Assembly (NCBI RefSeq): GCF_900188005.1
Contig: NZ_FZNR01000003.1
Coordinates: 1-64,000, forward strand
DNA length: 64,000 nucleotides
Direction: 5' to 3'
Origin: Actinoplanes regularis
GTDB taxonomy: Bacteria > Actinomycetota > Actinomycetes > Mycobacteriales > Micromonosporaceae
The notes beneath the pieces were generated by a model. That model was not told where the DNA came from and did no database searches. It worked only from the letters and a program-made list of their open reading frames with translations. Position 1 is the stretch's first letter; every line of letters begins with the position of its first letter. Shown in pieces: positions 28,380 to 37,283 of the stretch. Position numbers and translations under genes: made by a program.

Positions 28380-29864
28380 TCACGCCCGGGTGGTCACCAC
28401 CGACAGCGGCGTGGCCACGTCCTCCAGGGCCTTGCCCTCGGCGTCGACGCCCAGGAAGATCTCCACGATGCCGCCGATCGCCATCACGGCCGCGCCGATC
28501 AGGTAGCCGATGAAGAGCCGGCCGGGGTCGTGGCCCTCGCCGATCAGCCAGCCGTAGAAGACCGGCCCGATCGCGCCGAAGCACTGCGCGATCGCGAAGA
28601 ACACCGCGATGGCCTGGGCCCGGATCTCCAGTGGGAAGATCTCGCTCACCGTCAGGTAGGCCGAACTGGCCCCCGCCGACGCGAAGAAGAAGATCACGCA
28701 CCAGGCGACGGTCTGGGTGATCGCGTTCAGGATTCCGGCGTTGAACAGGACTGCGCTGATCGCCAGCAGCACCGCCGAGGTCAGGTAGGTCCCCGCGATC
28801 ATCTTGCGGCGTCCGAGGATGTCGAAGAGGTGGCCGATGGTGAGCGGCCCGATCAGGTTCCCGGCCGCGAACGCGATCAGGTAGAGCGGCGCGTTCTTCT
28901 TGTCCACCCCGTAGAAGTTGGTCAGCACCAGCGTGTAGGTGAAGAAGATCGCGTTGTACAGGAACGACTGCGTGATCATCAGGGTGGCGCCCAGGATCGA
29001 CCGCTGTGGCAGCTGCCGGAACAGCACCTTGATCAGCGACAGGTACCCGTGCGCCGGAGCGGGCCGGATCTCGATCGCCCTGGACTCGTCGACCGCCGCG
29101 AGCGTCTGCCCGGAGGACTCCACCGCCCGTTCGATCCGCTGGATGCTCTCCTCCGCCTCAGCCTCCCGGCCGTGCATGATCAGCCAGCGCGGGCTCTCCG
29201 GCAGGTGCCGGCGCAGGGACCAGATGCAGGCACCGATGATCGGGCCGATCAGGAAGCCGAGTCGCCAGGCGAGGTTCAGCTCCATGTGGTTGAGCAGGAC
29301 GAAGGTGCCGAGGGTGCCGAGAATCGCGCCGGCCCAGTAGGTCCCGTTGACCCCGATGTCGACCCGGCCGCGATACCTCGCCGGCATCATCTCGTCGATC
29401 GCGGAGTTGATGGCGGCGTACTCGCCCCCGATGCCGGCACCGGCGATGAACCTCGTCAGGTACAGGAAGATGATCGCTGCGACGCCGTTTCCCCAGGTCA
29501 ACGCGGTGAGCGCGTTACCGGCGAGGTAGACGCCGAGGGTGATGACGAAGAGGTTCCTACGCCCCAGCCGGTCGGAGAGGCGCCCGAAGAACAACGCGCC
29601 GAACACCTCGCCGAGCAGGTAGACCGTGGCGATCGCGCCGACCTCGGCCGAGGTCATCGCCAGGGTCTCCCGCTCGGTCAGCACCGGGCCGATGGCGCTG
29701 GCGATGGTGATCTCCAGGCCGTCGAGCACCCACGCGGTGCCGAGCGCCAGGATCATCTTGGTGTGGAACGGCGACCAGGTCAGCCGGTCGATACGCGCGG
29801 GGATCAGGCTCCGGATGGTTCCCGGGCCGGTGGCGGGGGCCGGCACTCCAAGACTGTCCGGCAT
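28380..29864 (-). CDS. MFS transporter, sugar/metabolite:H+ symporter type
   Basis: A 494-residue 12-TM transporter. The loop 2-3 motif GRLSDRLGRR and the loop 8-9 counterpart FDILGRRK are present, with RFIAGAGIGGEY in TM4 and PESPRWLIMHGREAEAEE after TM6. These are signatures of the sugar/metabolite porter branch. Substrate unknown. ATG 29864 follows GGAGG (in CTGGAGGTGTGTGCC). It is divergent from an oxidoreductase gene 70 bp away, so the two may share a substrate. Confidence 0.9.
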   Translation of the reverse strand: MPDSLGVPAPATGPGTIRSLIPARIDRLTWSPFHTKMILALGTAWVLDGLEITIASAIGPVLTERETLAMTSAEVGAIATVYLLGEVFGALFFGRLSDRLGRRNLFVITLGVYLAGNALTALTWGNGVAAIIFLYLTRFIAGAGIGGEYAAINSAIDEMMPARYRGRVDIGVNGTYWAGAILGTLGTFVLLNHMELNLAWRLGFLIGPIIGACIWSLRRHLPESPRWLIMHGREAEAEESIQRIERAVESSGQTLAAVDESRAIEIRPAPAHGYLSLIKVLFRQLPQRSILGATLMITQSFLYNAIFFTYTLVLTNFYGVDKKNAPLYLIAFAAGNLIGPLTIGHLFDILGRRKMIAGTYLTSAVLLAISAVLFNAGILNAITQTVAWCVIFFFASAGASSAYLTVSEIFPLEIRAQAIAVFFAIAQCFGAIGPVFYGWLIGEGHDPGRLFIGYLIGAAVMAIGGIVEIFLGVDAEGKALEDVATPLSVVTTRA

Positions 29865-29934
29865 CGGCACACACCTCCAGATTGCCGTGATGTAGGTCAC
29901 CACATACCCAGTGCGCCGTTTACCATGCGAAGCG

Positions 29935-31023
29935 ATGGATCCGATCGGTGTCGCGATCGTCGGACTCGGCTGGATGGGCCGGGTGCACACCCAGGCGTAC
30001 CTGCGGGTGCGGCAGCACTACCCGGCGCTGCCCGTACCGGCGCTGGTGGCCGTGGCTGACGACGTGCCGGGCCGGGCCGCGGACGCCGCCGCCCGGCTGG
30101 GTTTCGCCACCGCGACCACCGACTGGCGCGCGTTGCTGGATGATCCACGGATCGGCGCGGTGAGCATCACCGCCCCGAACTTCCTGCACCGGGAGATGGG
30201 CGCGGCGTTCGCCGCGACCGGCCGGCACCTCTGGATCGAGAAGCCGGTCGGGTTGAGCGCCGCCGACGCCCGCGCGATCCGGGGCGACGGGCACGTGACG
30301 GTCGGTTTCAACTACCGGCACGCGCCGGCCGTGCAGAAGGCCCGCGCGCTGCTGCGGTCCGGTGGGATCGGCGCGGTCACGCACGCCCGGTTCCAGTTCC
30401 TCAGCGACTACGCCGCCGCGCCCGAGAGTGCCCTGACCTGGCGCTTCCTCCGCCGTTACGGTGGCAGCGGGGTGCTCGGCGACCTCGGAGCGCACGCCGT
30501 CGACCTGGTCCGGCACCTACTCGGTGAGATCGACAAGGTGGTGGCCGCGGACACCGCGACCTTCATCCCGCGCCGGCCGGTGCCGAGCGGCGCGACCACC
30601 GGCCACGAGCGCGGCACCGGCCCGCTGCGCGAGGTGGAGAACGAGGACTGGTTCGCGGCGCTGCTCCGGGTCGGCGCGGCCCGGGTGGTGGTCGAGGCGA
30701 GCCGGGTCGCGGCGGGTGAGCAGAACAACTACGGCTTCGCCATTCACGGTACGAACGGCGTGCTGAGCTGGGACTTCCGCCGGATGAGCGAGCTGCTCGT
30801 GGACGGCCGCCCGATCTTCGCGGGTCCCGGCGACGGCGAGTACACGGCGTTCCAGCCCGGTCCGGGCATCGCGATGAGCTACGACGACCTGAAGGTGATC
30901 GAGGCGGCGCTCTTCCTGCGCTCGATCGCCGAGGGCGCCCCGCACGGTCCGGTCCTGTCCGACGCGATCCGTGCCGCCGAGGTCCTGGAAACCATCGAAG
31001 CGAAGGCGATTGACCGCGAATGA
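29935..31023 (+). CDS. Gfo/Idh/MocA-family oxidoreductase
   Basis: A 362-residue NAD(P)-dependent dehydrogenase. The Rossmann motif VGLGWMGRVH is at residues ~9-18. ITAPNFLH and IEKPVGLS (the EKP motif with a catalytic Lys) follow, then a C-terminal alpha/beta domain (GDLGAHAVDLVRHLLG with the conserved His). Typical substrates are inositols or sugar derivatives. It is divergent from an MFS transporter, a common import-and-oxidise arrangement. No strong ribosome-binding site precedes ATG 29935, so it may be leaderless. Confidence 0.88.
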   Translation: MDPIGVAIVGLGWMGRVHTQAYLRVRQHYPALPVPALVAVADDVPGRAADAAARLGFATATTDWRALLDDPRIGAVSITAPNFLHREMGAAFAATGRHLWIEKPVGLSAADARAIRGDGHVTVGFNYRHAPAVQKARALLRSGGIGAVTHARFQFLSDYAAAPESALTWRFLRRYGGSGVLGDLGAHAVDLVRHLLGEIDKVVAADTATFIPRRPVPSGATTGHERGTGPLREVENEDWFAALLRVGAARVVVEASRVAAGEQNNYGFAIHGTNGVLSWDFRRMSELLVDGRPIFAGPGDGEYTAFQPGPGIAMSYDDLKVIEAALFLRSIAEGAPHGPVLSDAIRAAEVLETIEAKAIDRE

Positions 31024-31052
31024 TCAGGACCTCATGATCATCGATCGTGTCG

Positions 31053-32327
31053 ATGACCATCCAGCAGTCCTGCCCGAAGTGTTACGCGGCGCTGAGCGTG
31101 CTGCCCGAAGCCGACCCCTGGTGCGGTACGTGCGAGTGGAACCTGGACGTGTTTCCGAGGCTGGAGGGCGTGAGCTGGTTCTGGCGCGCGATCGTCCGCC
31201 TCGATCAGCGGGCCGGGTTCCGGGCACACCGCCGACTGGCGACGGCCGATCCCGACAAACGGGGATCCCGCGTCCCCTATCTCCTCCTGGCCCTCCTCTC
31301 CGTGGTGATCGTGCTGGCCGACCTGGCGCTCGCCGGGGCCGGGATCTGGGTGCTGATCCACGGCGGCTCGCTGTTGCCGTGGCTGTTCGGCCTGCTCCTG
31401 ATCGGCTTCGCGGTGCTGCTCCGGCCGCGGTTGGGCCGGGTGAAGCAGCTGCAGGACGAGAGCACGTACGTGGTGACCGCCGAGGACGTGCCGGAGCTGC
31501 ACCGCCTGGTCGGTCAGGTCGCCGCCGAGACCGGTGCGCCCGTACCGGACCGGATCCATCTGGATTTCGACGCGAACGCGAGCGCCGCGGTGGTCGGGCT
31601 GCGCCGAACCCGGGTGCTCACCCTGGGCGTGCCGCTGATGCTGGCGCTGCGCCCGCAGGAACTGGTCGCGCTGATCGGCCACGAGTTGGGCCACCTCAAG
31701 TACGAGGACGGCAACCGGGCGCTGCTCATCCAGCCGGCGCGAACTCTGTTCGGGCGTCTCTCGCGCTTGGTCCGGCCGAAGATCTCGGTGATCGTGGTGC
31801 TCAACAGCGGCGTGTTCGGCGCCTTCTACCTGCTCCTGCAGTACGTCGGTGGGCTGCTGTCGCTGCTGTTCGCGACCCTGCACACCGGGCTCGCCGTGCT
31901 CGCGGCGGGCGACCAGCGGCAGGTCGAGCTCCGGGCCGATCTGATGTCCGTCCGGGCCGCGGGCTCCGAGGCGGCTCTGTCCACGATGGATGTGCTGGCG
32001 ATGCACGAGATGCTCGTCGGGCACATCTCGCCGCACGTGCGCAGGGGCGAGGCCGGAGCGATGTGGCGCCGGCTGCTCGCCTCGGTCCGGGAGCGGGAGG
32101 AGCCGAACCGGGCGGCCTACCGGCAGCTCTCCAACCGGACCGACGCGTCGCTGCTGAGCGGCCACCCGTCGGCCGGCCGGCGGTACCAGTGGCTCGCCGC
32201 GCGCCCGGCCGAGTCGGCCCGCGTGGTGGTCGACCAGGCGATGGCCGCACGGCTGGAGCGGGAGATCAATCCGTATGCCGACGCCATGCACCGGCAGTTC
32301 ACCGACCACCCGAGCTACTGGGACTGA
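31053..32327 (+). CDS. M48-type membrane zinc metalloprotease with N-terminal zinc ribbon
   Basis: About 424 residues. The N terminus has a zinc-ribbon-like pair (CPKCYAAL and CGTCEWN, residues ~7-31). Two TM segments follow (PYLLLALLSVVIVLADLALAG; LLPWLFGLLLIGFAVLL). The M48 active site HELGH is near residue 209, with a downstream ELRADLMSV supplying the third ligand. Two further hydrophobic segments lie between them. It is related to HtpX-type membrane quality-control proteases. The start is either ATG 31053 or GTG 31047. Confidence 0.85.
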   Translation: MTIQQSCPKCYAALSVLPEADPWCGTCEWNLDVFPRLEGVSWFWRAIVRLDQRAGFRAHRRLATADPDKRGSRVPYLLLALLSVVIVLADLALAGAGIWVLIHGGSLLPWLFGLLLIGFAVLLRPRLGRVKQLQDESTYVVTAEDVPELHRLVGQVAAETGAPVPDRIHLDFDANASAAVVGLRRTRVLTLGVPLMLALRPQELVALIGHELGHLKYEDGNRALLIQPARTLFGRLSRLVRPKISVIVVLNSGVFGAFYLLLQYVGGLLSLLFATLHTGLAVLAAGDQRQVELRADLMSVRAAGSEAALSTMDVLAMHEMLVGHISPHVRRGEAGAMWRRLLASVREREEPNRAAYRQLSNRTDASLLSGHPSAGRRYQWLAARPAESARVVVDQAMAARLEREINPYADAMHRQFTDHPSYWD

Positions 32328-32395
32328 ACAGCAGGATCGCAAGTGCTGGCGGAACCTCGTCCGACAGACTGATTATGCCCGTGAGAAATGACATC

Positions 32396-32423
32396 TTGGC
32401 TGGCAACTACGAGCGACTAGGGT
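32396..32423 (+). promoter_or_regulatory. Candidate promoter of the molybdate operon, leaderless start
   Basis: TTGGCT (32396-32401) and TAGGGT (32418-32423) are separated by 16 bp. The predicted transcription start falls at about the ATG 32431 of the regulator, consistent with a leaderless mRNA. Confidence 0.45.
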
Positions 32424-32430
32424 GAGTGGC

Positions 32431-32838
32431 ATGACGGTGTTCCAGATCGGCGAGGCGGCCGAGTTGCTCGGGGTCAGCCCGGACACGGTGCGCCGCTGGG
32501 TCGATGCCGGGCGGCTGACCGCGTCTCGCGACGAGCACGGTCACCGGGTGATCGACGGGGTGGACCTGGCCGGATTCGTTCGCGCCCAGGCCGCCGAGCC
32601 GGACGAGCGCTCGGACTCCTCGTCGGCCCGCAACCGGCTGCGCGGGATCGTGACCGCCGTGGTCAAGGACACCGTCATGGCTCAGGTCGACATCCAGGCC
32701 GGTCCGTTCCGGGTGGTGTCGCTGATGAGCCGTGAGGCCGTCGACGAGCTCGACCTGCGGGTCGGCTCGGTGGCGGTGGCTGTCATCAAGTCGACCACCG
32801 TCGTGGTGGAGCGATCCACTCTGGGGAGGACCAGTTGA
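32431..32838 (+). CDS. HTH-TOBE molybdate-responsive regulator
   Basis: A 135-residue two-domain protein. The N-terminal excisionase/MerR-like HTH is TVFQIGEAAELLGVSPDTVRRWVDAGRLTASRDEHGHRVI. After a short linker comes a TOBE (Mop-like) domain (residues ~68-130, SARNRLRGIVTAVVKDTVMAQVDIQAGPFRVVSLM) that in relatives binds molybdate. It is the first gene of the modABC operon, so it probably senses molybdate and controls uptake, by analogy to ModE. Its TGA overlaps the TTG start of modA. Confidence 0.9.
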   Translation: MTVFQIGEAAELLGVSPDTVRRWVDAGRLTASRDEHGHRVIDGVDLAGFVRAQAAEPDERSDSSSARNRLRGIVTAVVKDTVMAQVDIQAGPFRVVSLMSREAVDELDLRVGSVAVAVIKSTTVVVERSTLGRTS

Positions 32839-33626
32839 AGCTCAAACTCGCGGCCGCGGGGCTGACGGCCGTGCTCGCCTTCGGCCTGGCCGGGTGCGGG
32901 GACAAGGAGGCCGGCACGCCGGCCGCCGGCGCGAATTCCGGGTCGGCGGTCACCGGCACCGTCAACGTCTTCGCGGCGGCGTCGCTGACCGAGTCGTTCA
33001 CCACGCTCGGCAAGCGGTTCGAGGCGGCGCACCAGGGCACCACGGTGAAGCTCAACTTCGCCGGCAGCTCGGCGCTGGCGACCCAGATCAACCAGGGCGC
33101 TCCGGCCGACGTGTTCGCCTCGGCCGCGCCGAAGAACATGGCGACCGTCACCGACGCCGGCAACGCGGCCGGGCCGCCCACCACATTCGTCAAGAACCAG
33201 CTGGTCATCGCGGTCGCCAAGGGCAACCCGAAGAAGATCGCCGGCCTCGCCGACCTGACCAGGGCCGGGACCAAGGTGGCGCTCTGCGCCGAGGCGGTGC
33301 CCTGCGGCGCGGCCGCCAAGACCGCGCTCGACGCCGCCGGCGTCAAGCTCACCCCGGTCACGCTGGAGCAGGACGTGAAGGCGGCGCTCGCCAAGGTCAA
33401 GCTCGGCGAGGTGGACGCGGCGCTGGTCTACCGCACCGACGCCAAGGTCTCCTCGGCCGACGTCGAGGCGATCGAGTTCCCGGAGTCGGACAAGGCGATC
33501 AACGAATACCCGATCGTCGTGCTGAAGAACGCCGCGAACGCGGCCGGCGGCCAGGCGTTCATCGACTATGTACTGTCGGCGGACGGCAAGGCTGTGCTGA
33601 CCGAGGCGGGGTTCCAGGCACCGTGA
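32835..33626 (+). CDS. modA: Molybdate ABC transporter substrate-binding lipoprotein
   Basis: A 263-residue lipoprotein, lipobox GLAGC (Cys21). ModA motifs: VNVFAAASLTESFTTLGKRFE, LNFAGSSALATQINQGAPADVFASA, TLEQDVKAALAKVKLGEVDAALVYRTDA. It captures molybdate or tungstate outside the membrane. GGGGAGG (32822-32828) precedes the TTG start at 32835, which overlaps the upstream stop codon. The GTG of modB overlaps its own stop. Confidence 0.95.
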   Translation: MKLKLAAAGLTAVLAFGLAGCGDKEAGTPAAGANSGSAVTGTVNVFAAASLTESFTTLGKRFEAAHQGTTVKLNFAGSSALATQINQGAPADVFASAAPKNMATVTDAGNAAGPPTTFVKNQLVIAVAKGNPKKIAGLADLTRAGTKVALCAEAVPCGAAAKTALDAAGVKLTPVTLEQDVKAALAKVKLGEVDAALVYRTDAKVSSADVEAIEFPESDKAINEYPIVVLKNAANAAGGQAFIDYVLSADGKAVLTEAGFQAP

Positions 33627-34411
33627 CACGTGGGCGGATCCCGGGGGCGCTGCTGGTGCCCGCGATCTGCGGCCTGATCTTCCTGGTCCTGCCGCTGGTG
33701 GGGTTGCTGTGGCGCACCCCGTGGTCCACCCTGCCGCAACGGCTCACCGAGCCGGAGGTGGTCGAGGCGCTCCGGCTCTCGCTGGTCACCGCGAGTCTCG
33801 CCACCGGGTTCTGCCTGCTCCTCGGTGTCCCGCTGGCCTGGCTGCTGGCCCGGGTGACCTTCCCGGGCCGGCGCCTGGTCCGGGCGCTGATCACCGTGCC
33901 GCTGGTGCTGCCGCCGGTGGTCGGCGGCATCGCCCTGCTGCTCGCTCTGGGCCGGCGCGGCCTGCTCGGCGGCTGGCTCGACTCGACGTTCGGGGTGAGC
34001 CTGCCGTTCACCACGGCCGGGGTGGTGGTCGCCGAGATGTTCGTGGCGCTGCCGTTCCTGGTCATCTCGGTGGAGGGCGCGCTGCGCGGCGCCGACACCC
34101 GTTACGAGGAGGCCGCCGCCACCCTCGGAGCGACCCGCTGGACCACGTTCACCCACGTGACGTTGCCGCTGGTGGCGCCCGGGATCGCGGCGGGCGGGGT
34201 GCTCTGCTGGGCCCGGGCGCTGGGCGAGTTCGGGGCGACGATCACCTTCGCCGGGAACTATCCGGGGATCACCCAGACCATGCCGCTCGCGGTCTACCAG
34301 ACCATGGAGAGCGGTGACCTGGACGGTGCCGTGGTGCTCAGCCTGATCCTGCTGGTCGTCTCGGTGACGATCCTGGCCGCCCTCCGCGATCGGTGGCTGA
34401 CGGCACCATGA
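33623..34411 (+). CDS. modB: Molybdate ABC transporter permease
   Basis: A 262-residue permease with about six TM segments. The EAA loop is YEEAAATLGATRWTTFTHVTLPLVAPG, followed by ARALGEFGATITFAGN, typical of ModB. The start is GTG 33623 within a GTGA overlap with modA, and the end overlaps the modC start (ATGA). It forms the channel of ModABC. Confidence 0.95.
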   Translation: MTRGRIPGALLVPAICGLIFLVLPLVGLLWRTPWSTLPQRLTEPEVVEALRLSLVTASLATGFCLLLGVPLAWLLARVTFPGRRLVRALITVPLVLPPVVGGIALLLALGRRGLLGGWLDSTFGVSLPFTTAGVVVAEMFVALPFLVISVEGALRGADTRYEEAAATLGATRWTTFTHVTLPLVAPGIAAGGVLCWARALGEFGATITFAGNYPGITQTMPLAVYQTMESGDLDGAVVLSLILLVVSVTILAALRDRWLTAP

Positions 34412-35448
34412 CCCTGATGGACGCGCACCTGATCGTGGAACGCGGCGGATTCCGCCTCGACCTCGAGCTGACGATCGGCCGGGGCGAGACGGTCGCCCTG
34501 CTCGGGCCGAACGGTGCCGGCAAGACCACCGCCCTGCGCGCGCTGGCCGGGCTCACCCCGCTCTCCGGGGGCTTCCTGACCCTCGACGGGCGGGACCTTT
34601 CGGCGACCCCGCCCGAGCAGCGCCCGGTCGGCGTGGTGTTCCAGGACTACCTGCTCTTCCCGCACCTCAGCGCGCGGGACAACGTGGCGTTCGGCCCTCG
34701 GCGGCACGGTGTCGACCGGCGGACCGCCCACGCGACCGCGGACCGTTGGCTGGAGCGGGTCGGGCTGACCGATCACGGTCGCCGCAAGCCACGGAACCTC
34801 TCCGGCGGGCAGGCGCAGCGGGTGGCGCTGGCCCGGGCGCTCGCCGTCGACCCGGTGCTGTTGCTGCTGGACGAGCCGCTGGCCGCGCTGGACGCGCGGA
34901 CCCGGTTGGAGACCCGGGCCGAGCTGCGCCGGCATCTGGCCGCGCATCCGGGCGCGACGCTGCTGGTCACGCACGATCCGCTGGACGCGCTGGTGCTGGC
35001 CGACCGGCTGGTGATCGTCGAGGATGGCCGGGTGGTCCAGGAGGGTGACGCGGCGACGATCACGGCTCGGCCGCGTACGGACTACGTGGCCCAACTCGTC
35101 GGGCTCAACCTCTATCGCGGGCGGGGCGAGGGTCACGCCGTACGCCTGGAGTCGGGTTTCGAATTGACCGCGACCGACGTCGTGCACGGTGACGCGTTCG
35201 TGGCCTTCCCGCCCGCGGCCGTCGCGCTGCATCCGTCGCGGCCGGACGGCAGTCCGCGGAACACCTGGCCGGCGACCCTCACCGACATTCAGCGGCACGG
35301 CGACAACCTGCGGGTTCGGCTGGACGGGCCGATCGTGGTGGCGGCGGACATCACGCCGGCCGCCGCGGCGTACCTCGACCTGGTGCCCGGGCGGGAGCTG
35401 TGGGCCGCGGTCAAGGCGAGTGAGACCCGGGCCTACCCGGCGGAGTGA
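34408..35448 (+). CDS. modC: Molybdate ABC transporter ATP-binding protein
   Basis: A 346-residue ATPase. Walker [10 protein letters not shown] is near residue 34. Q-loop FQDYLLFPHLSARDNV, signature LSGGQAQRV and Walker B LLLLDEPLAALD follow. The C-terminal ~100 residues form a TOBE/Mop-like domain (ATLTDIQRHGDNLRVRLDGPIVVAADI). It powers molybdate import. The 3' end overlaps the convergent MarR gene by 38 bp. Confidence 0.95.
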   Translation: MTLMDAHLIVERGGFRLDLELTIGRGETVALLGPNGAGKTTALRALAGLTPLSGGFLTLDGRDLSATPPEQRPVGVVFQDYLLFPHLSARDNVAFGPRRHGVDRRTAHATADRWLERVGLTDHGRRKPRNLSGGQAQRVALARALAVDPVLLLLDEPLAALDARTRLETRAELRRHLAAHPGATLLVTHDPLDALVLADRLVIVEDGRVVQEGDAATITARPRTDYVAQLVGLNLYRGRGEGHAVRLESGFELTATDVVHGDAFVAFPPAAVALHPSRPDGSPRNTWPATLTDIQRHGDNLRVRLDGPIVVAADITPAAAAYLDLVPGRELWAAVKASETRAYPAE

Positions 35449-35899
35449 GGATCTTCCCGGTCAGGGTGCACCACCGGTCCAGCTCGTCCGGGGTGAGCGC
35501 GGCGAACCACTCGGCGACCGCGGCCTCGTCACCCGAGTCGCGCTCCGACCAGTAACGCGCGCCGGACTCGGTCGGCACCAGCCGCCGTCGGCGCTTGTCC
35601 GCCGGGTCGGGCTCGACTCGCAGCATGCCCTTGCGCTCCAGTGCGGCGACCAGCTGTGCCGCGTTCTGGTGGGTGGTGCCGAGCGCGGCGGCGGCCTCGG
35701 TGAGCGCCGGCGTGCCGAGCGCGCGCACCGCGGTGAGCAGGGCGGCCTGCTGGGTGGTGAGGCCGTCGGCGCGGAGCCGGTCGTCCATCAGGTACTGCAT
35801 GCGCCGGCCCAGGACCAGGGCGAGCCGGAAGGCGCGGACTGCCGGGGTCAGGTCAGAGCCGGGGCCCAGATCGAAGAGGGTCTGTTCAGGCTGAGACAT
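35411..35899 (-). CDS. MarR-family transcriptional regulator
   Basis: A 162-residue winged-helix regulator. GLTTQQAALLTAVRALGTPALTEAAAALGTTHQNAAQLVAALERKGMLRVEPDPADKRRRRLVPTESG is the classic MarR HTH plus DKR wing. It starts at ATG 35899, only 18 bp from the divergent glycosyltransferase start. It overlaps modC at its 3' end. It probably controls itself and the glycosyltransferase. Confidence 0.9.
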   Translation of the reverse strand: MSQPEQTLFDLGPGSDLTPAVRAFRLALVLGRRMQYLMDDRLRADGLTTQQAALLTAVRALGTPALTEAAAALGTTHQNAAQLVAALERKGMLRVEPDPADKRRRRLVPTESGARYWSERDSGDEAAVAEWFAALTPDELDRWCTLTGKILTPPGRPGSHSP

Positions 35900-35917
35900 C
35901 GGCAATATATTACATAG
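35900..35917. promoter_or_regulatory. 18-bp divergent control region
   Basis: The region contains the AT palindrome AATATATT (35905-35912). -10-like hexamers can be read on both strands next to the start codons, so both mRNAs may be leaderless and one MarR dimer could cover both starts. Confidence 0.5.
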
Positions 35918-37165
35918 ATGGTTCGCATCTGTCTGCTGCCGCACTGCGCGTTCCTCTCCCAGACCTCCCGGATGATCGAGATCTACCGGGCGCTGCGGGA
36001 TCGCGGGGTCACCCCGCGCGTCGCCACCCACGGGGGCACCTACGAGTCGGCGCTGCGTGCGGCCGGCATCGAGTACGACCTGACCGGGCCCCGGATGGAC
36101 GAGGCCCGGTGCGCGCGGTTCCTCCGTGAGCAGCCGAGCAGCGGCCCGGTCTGGCAGAGCGCGTACAGCGACGACGAACTGCGCACCTACGTTCTCGCCG
36201 AGGCGGAGTATTTCGCCCGCCACCGGATCACCACGGCGGTCACCGGATTCACGCTGACCACCACCCTCTCCACCCGGCTGGCCGGAGTCCGCCTGGTCAG
36301 CGAGCACTCGGCGAGCTTCGTGCCGCCGATCTTCGAGCGTGGCCTGGTCCCGGCGCCGTCGAAACCGTTCCTCGGGCTCCGGTCCGCCTGGCTGTCGAAC
36401 CGGTTGCCGAGCCGGGTCAGGTTCTACTGCGGCGGGTTCAACCGGATCGCCGGCGAGCTGGGCCTTCCCCGGATCCCGAGCCTCGCCGCGCTGATCCTCG
36501 GCGATCTCACCCTGGTCACCGAGGATCCGTCGGTGCTCGGGATCCCGCGGCTGGAGATCGAGTCCTGGCGGCCCGGCCGTGGCTACCGACCGGAGACCCG
36601 GCTCGCGGTGACCGGGCCGCTCTTCGCCCACCTCCCGATCCCGATCCCGGACGAGGTCGAGACGTTCCTGAGCGGCCCCGGGCCGATCATCTACGTGGCG
36701 ATCACCTCCAGCCCGCCGTCCCTGGTCCGCGCGGTGGTCACGGCGCTGCGCCCGCTGGCCGCCCGGATCCTGGTCGCCGGGACCGTCCACGACCTGGGCG
36801 ATCTGAACGACGACCGGGTGCTGGTCGGTGGCGTGCTGCCCAGCCATCTCGTGATGCCGCGGGTCGATCTCGCGGTCACCGCCGGTGGGCAGGGCAGCGT
36901 GCAGACCGCGATGGCGGCGGGAGTGCCGTTGCTGGGAATTCCGCTGCAGCTCGAGCAGGACCTCAACGTGACCCTGCTGGAGCGTCGCGGCGCGGCTCGA
37001 TGGCTGCCGCCCCGGCAGGCCGGGACGGCGCGCCTGGCGGCGCTCGCTCGCAACCTGTTGTCCGATTCCGCCTATCGGCGCGCGGCGCAGGACATCCGCG
37101 CGGCCTACGCCGCGTCCGACGGCCCCGGTCGCGCCGCCGACCAGATTCTCGCTGGTGCGGCCTAG
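35918..37165 (+). CDS. UGT/MGT-like family 1 glycosyltransferase
   Basis: A 415-residue GT-B enzyme. The N-terminal acceptor domain starts directly at the beta strand (VRICLLPHCAFLSQTSRMIEIYRAL). The C-terminal donor domain has VLVGGVLPSHLVMPRVDLAVTAGGQGSVQTAMAAGVPLLGIPLQLEQDLN. The usual histidine of the donor motif (xHGG) is Ala here (TAGG), which may alter donor choice or activity. It may glycosylate a xenobiotic or antibiotic under MarR control. No other biosynthetic genes are adjacent. Confidence 0.85.
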   Translation: MVRICLLPHCAFLSQTSRMIEIYRALRDRGVTPRVATHGGTYESALRAAGIEYDLTGPRMDEARCARFLREQPSSGPVWQSAYSDDELRTYVLAEAEYFARHRITTAVTGFTLTTTLSTRLAGVRLVSEHSASFVPPIFERGLVPAPSKPFLGLRSAWLSNRLPSRVRFYCGGFNRIAGELGLPRIPSLAALILGDLTLVTEDPSVLGIPRLEIESWRPGRGYRPETRLAVTGPLFAHLPIPIPDEVETFLSGPGPIIYVAITSSPPSLVRAVVTALRPLAARILVAGTVHDLGDLNDDRVLVGGVLPSHLVMPRVDLAVTAGGQGSVQTAMAAGVPLLGIPLQLEQDLNVTLLERRGAARWLPPRQAGTARLAALARNLLSDSAYRRAAQDIRAAYAASDGPGRAADQILAGAA

Positions 37166-37283
37166 CTCACGCGTTATGACCGATTCGGTATGCCGATCTG
37201 GAGATCAAACACAGCTTATTCATAGCCTTCGATGTTCTGCTGCCTGCTTCGCCTCACAAAGGTCGAACAGGAGGAAAGTGCCC

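Noticed and set aside
35918..37165. Glycosyltransferase as part of an antibiotic biosynthetic cluster
   Set aside because: No PKS, NRPS, terpene or other tailoring genes lie nearby; the neighbours are modABC and a stand-alone dioxygenase.
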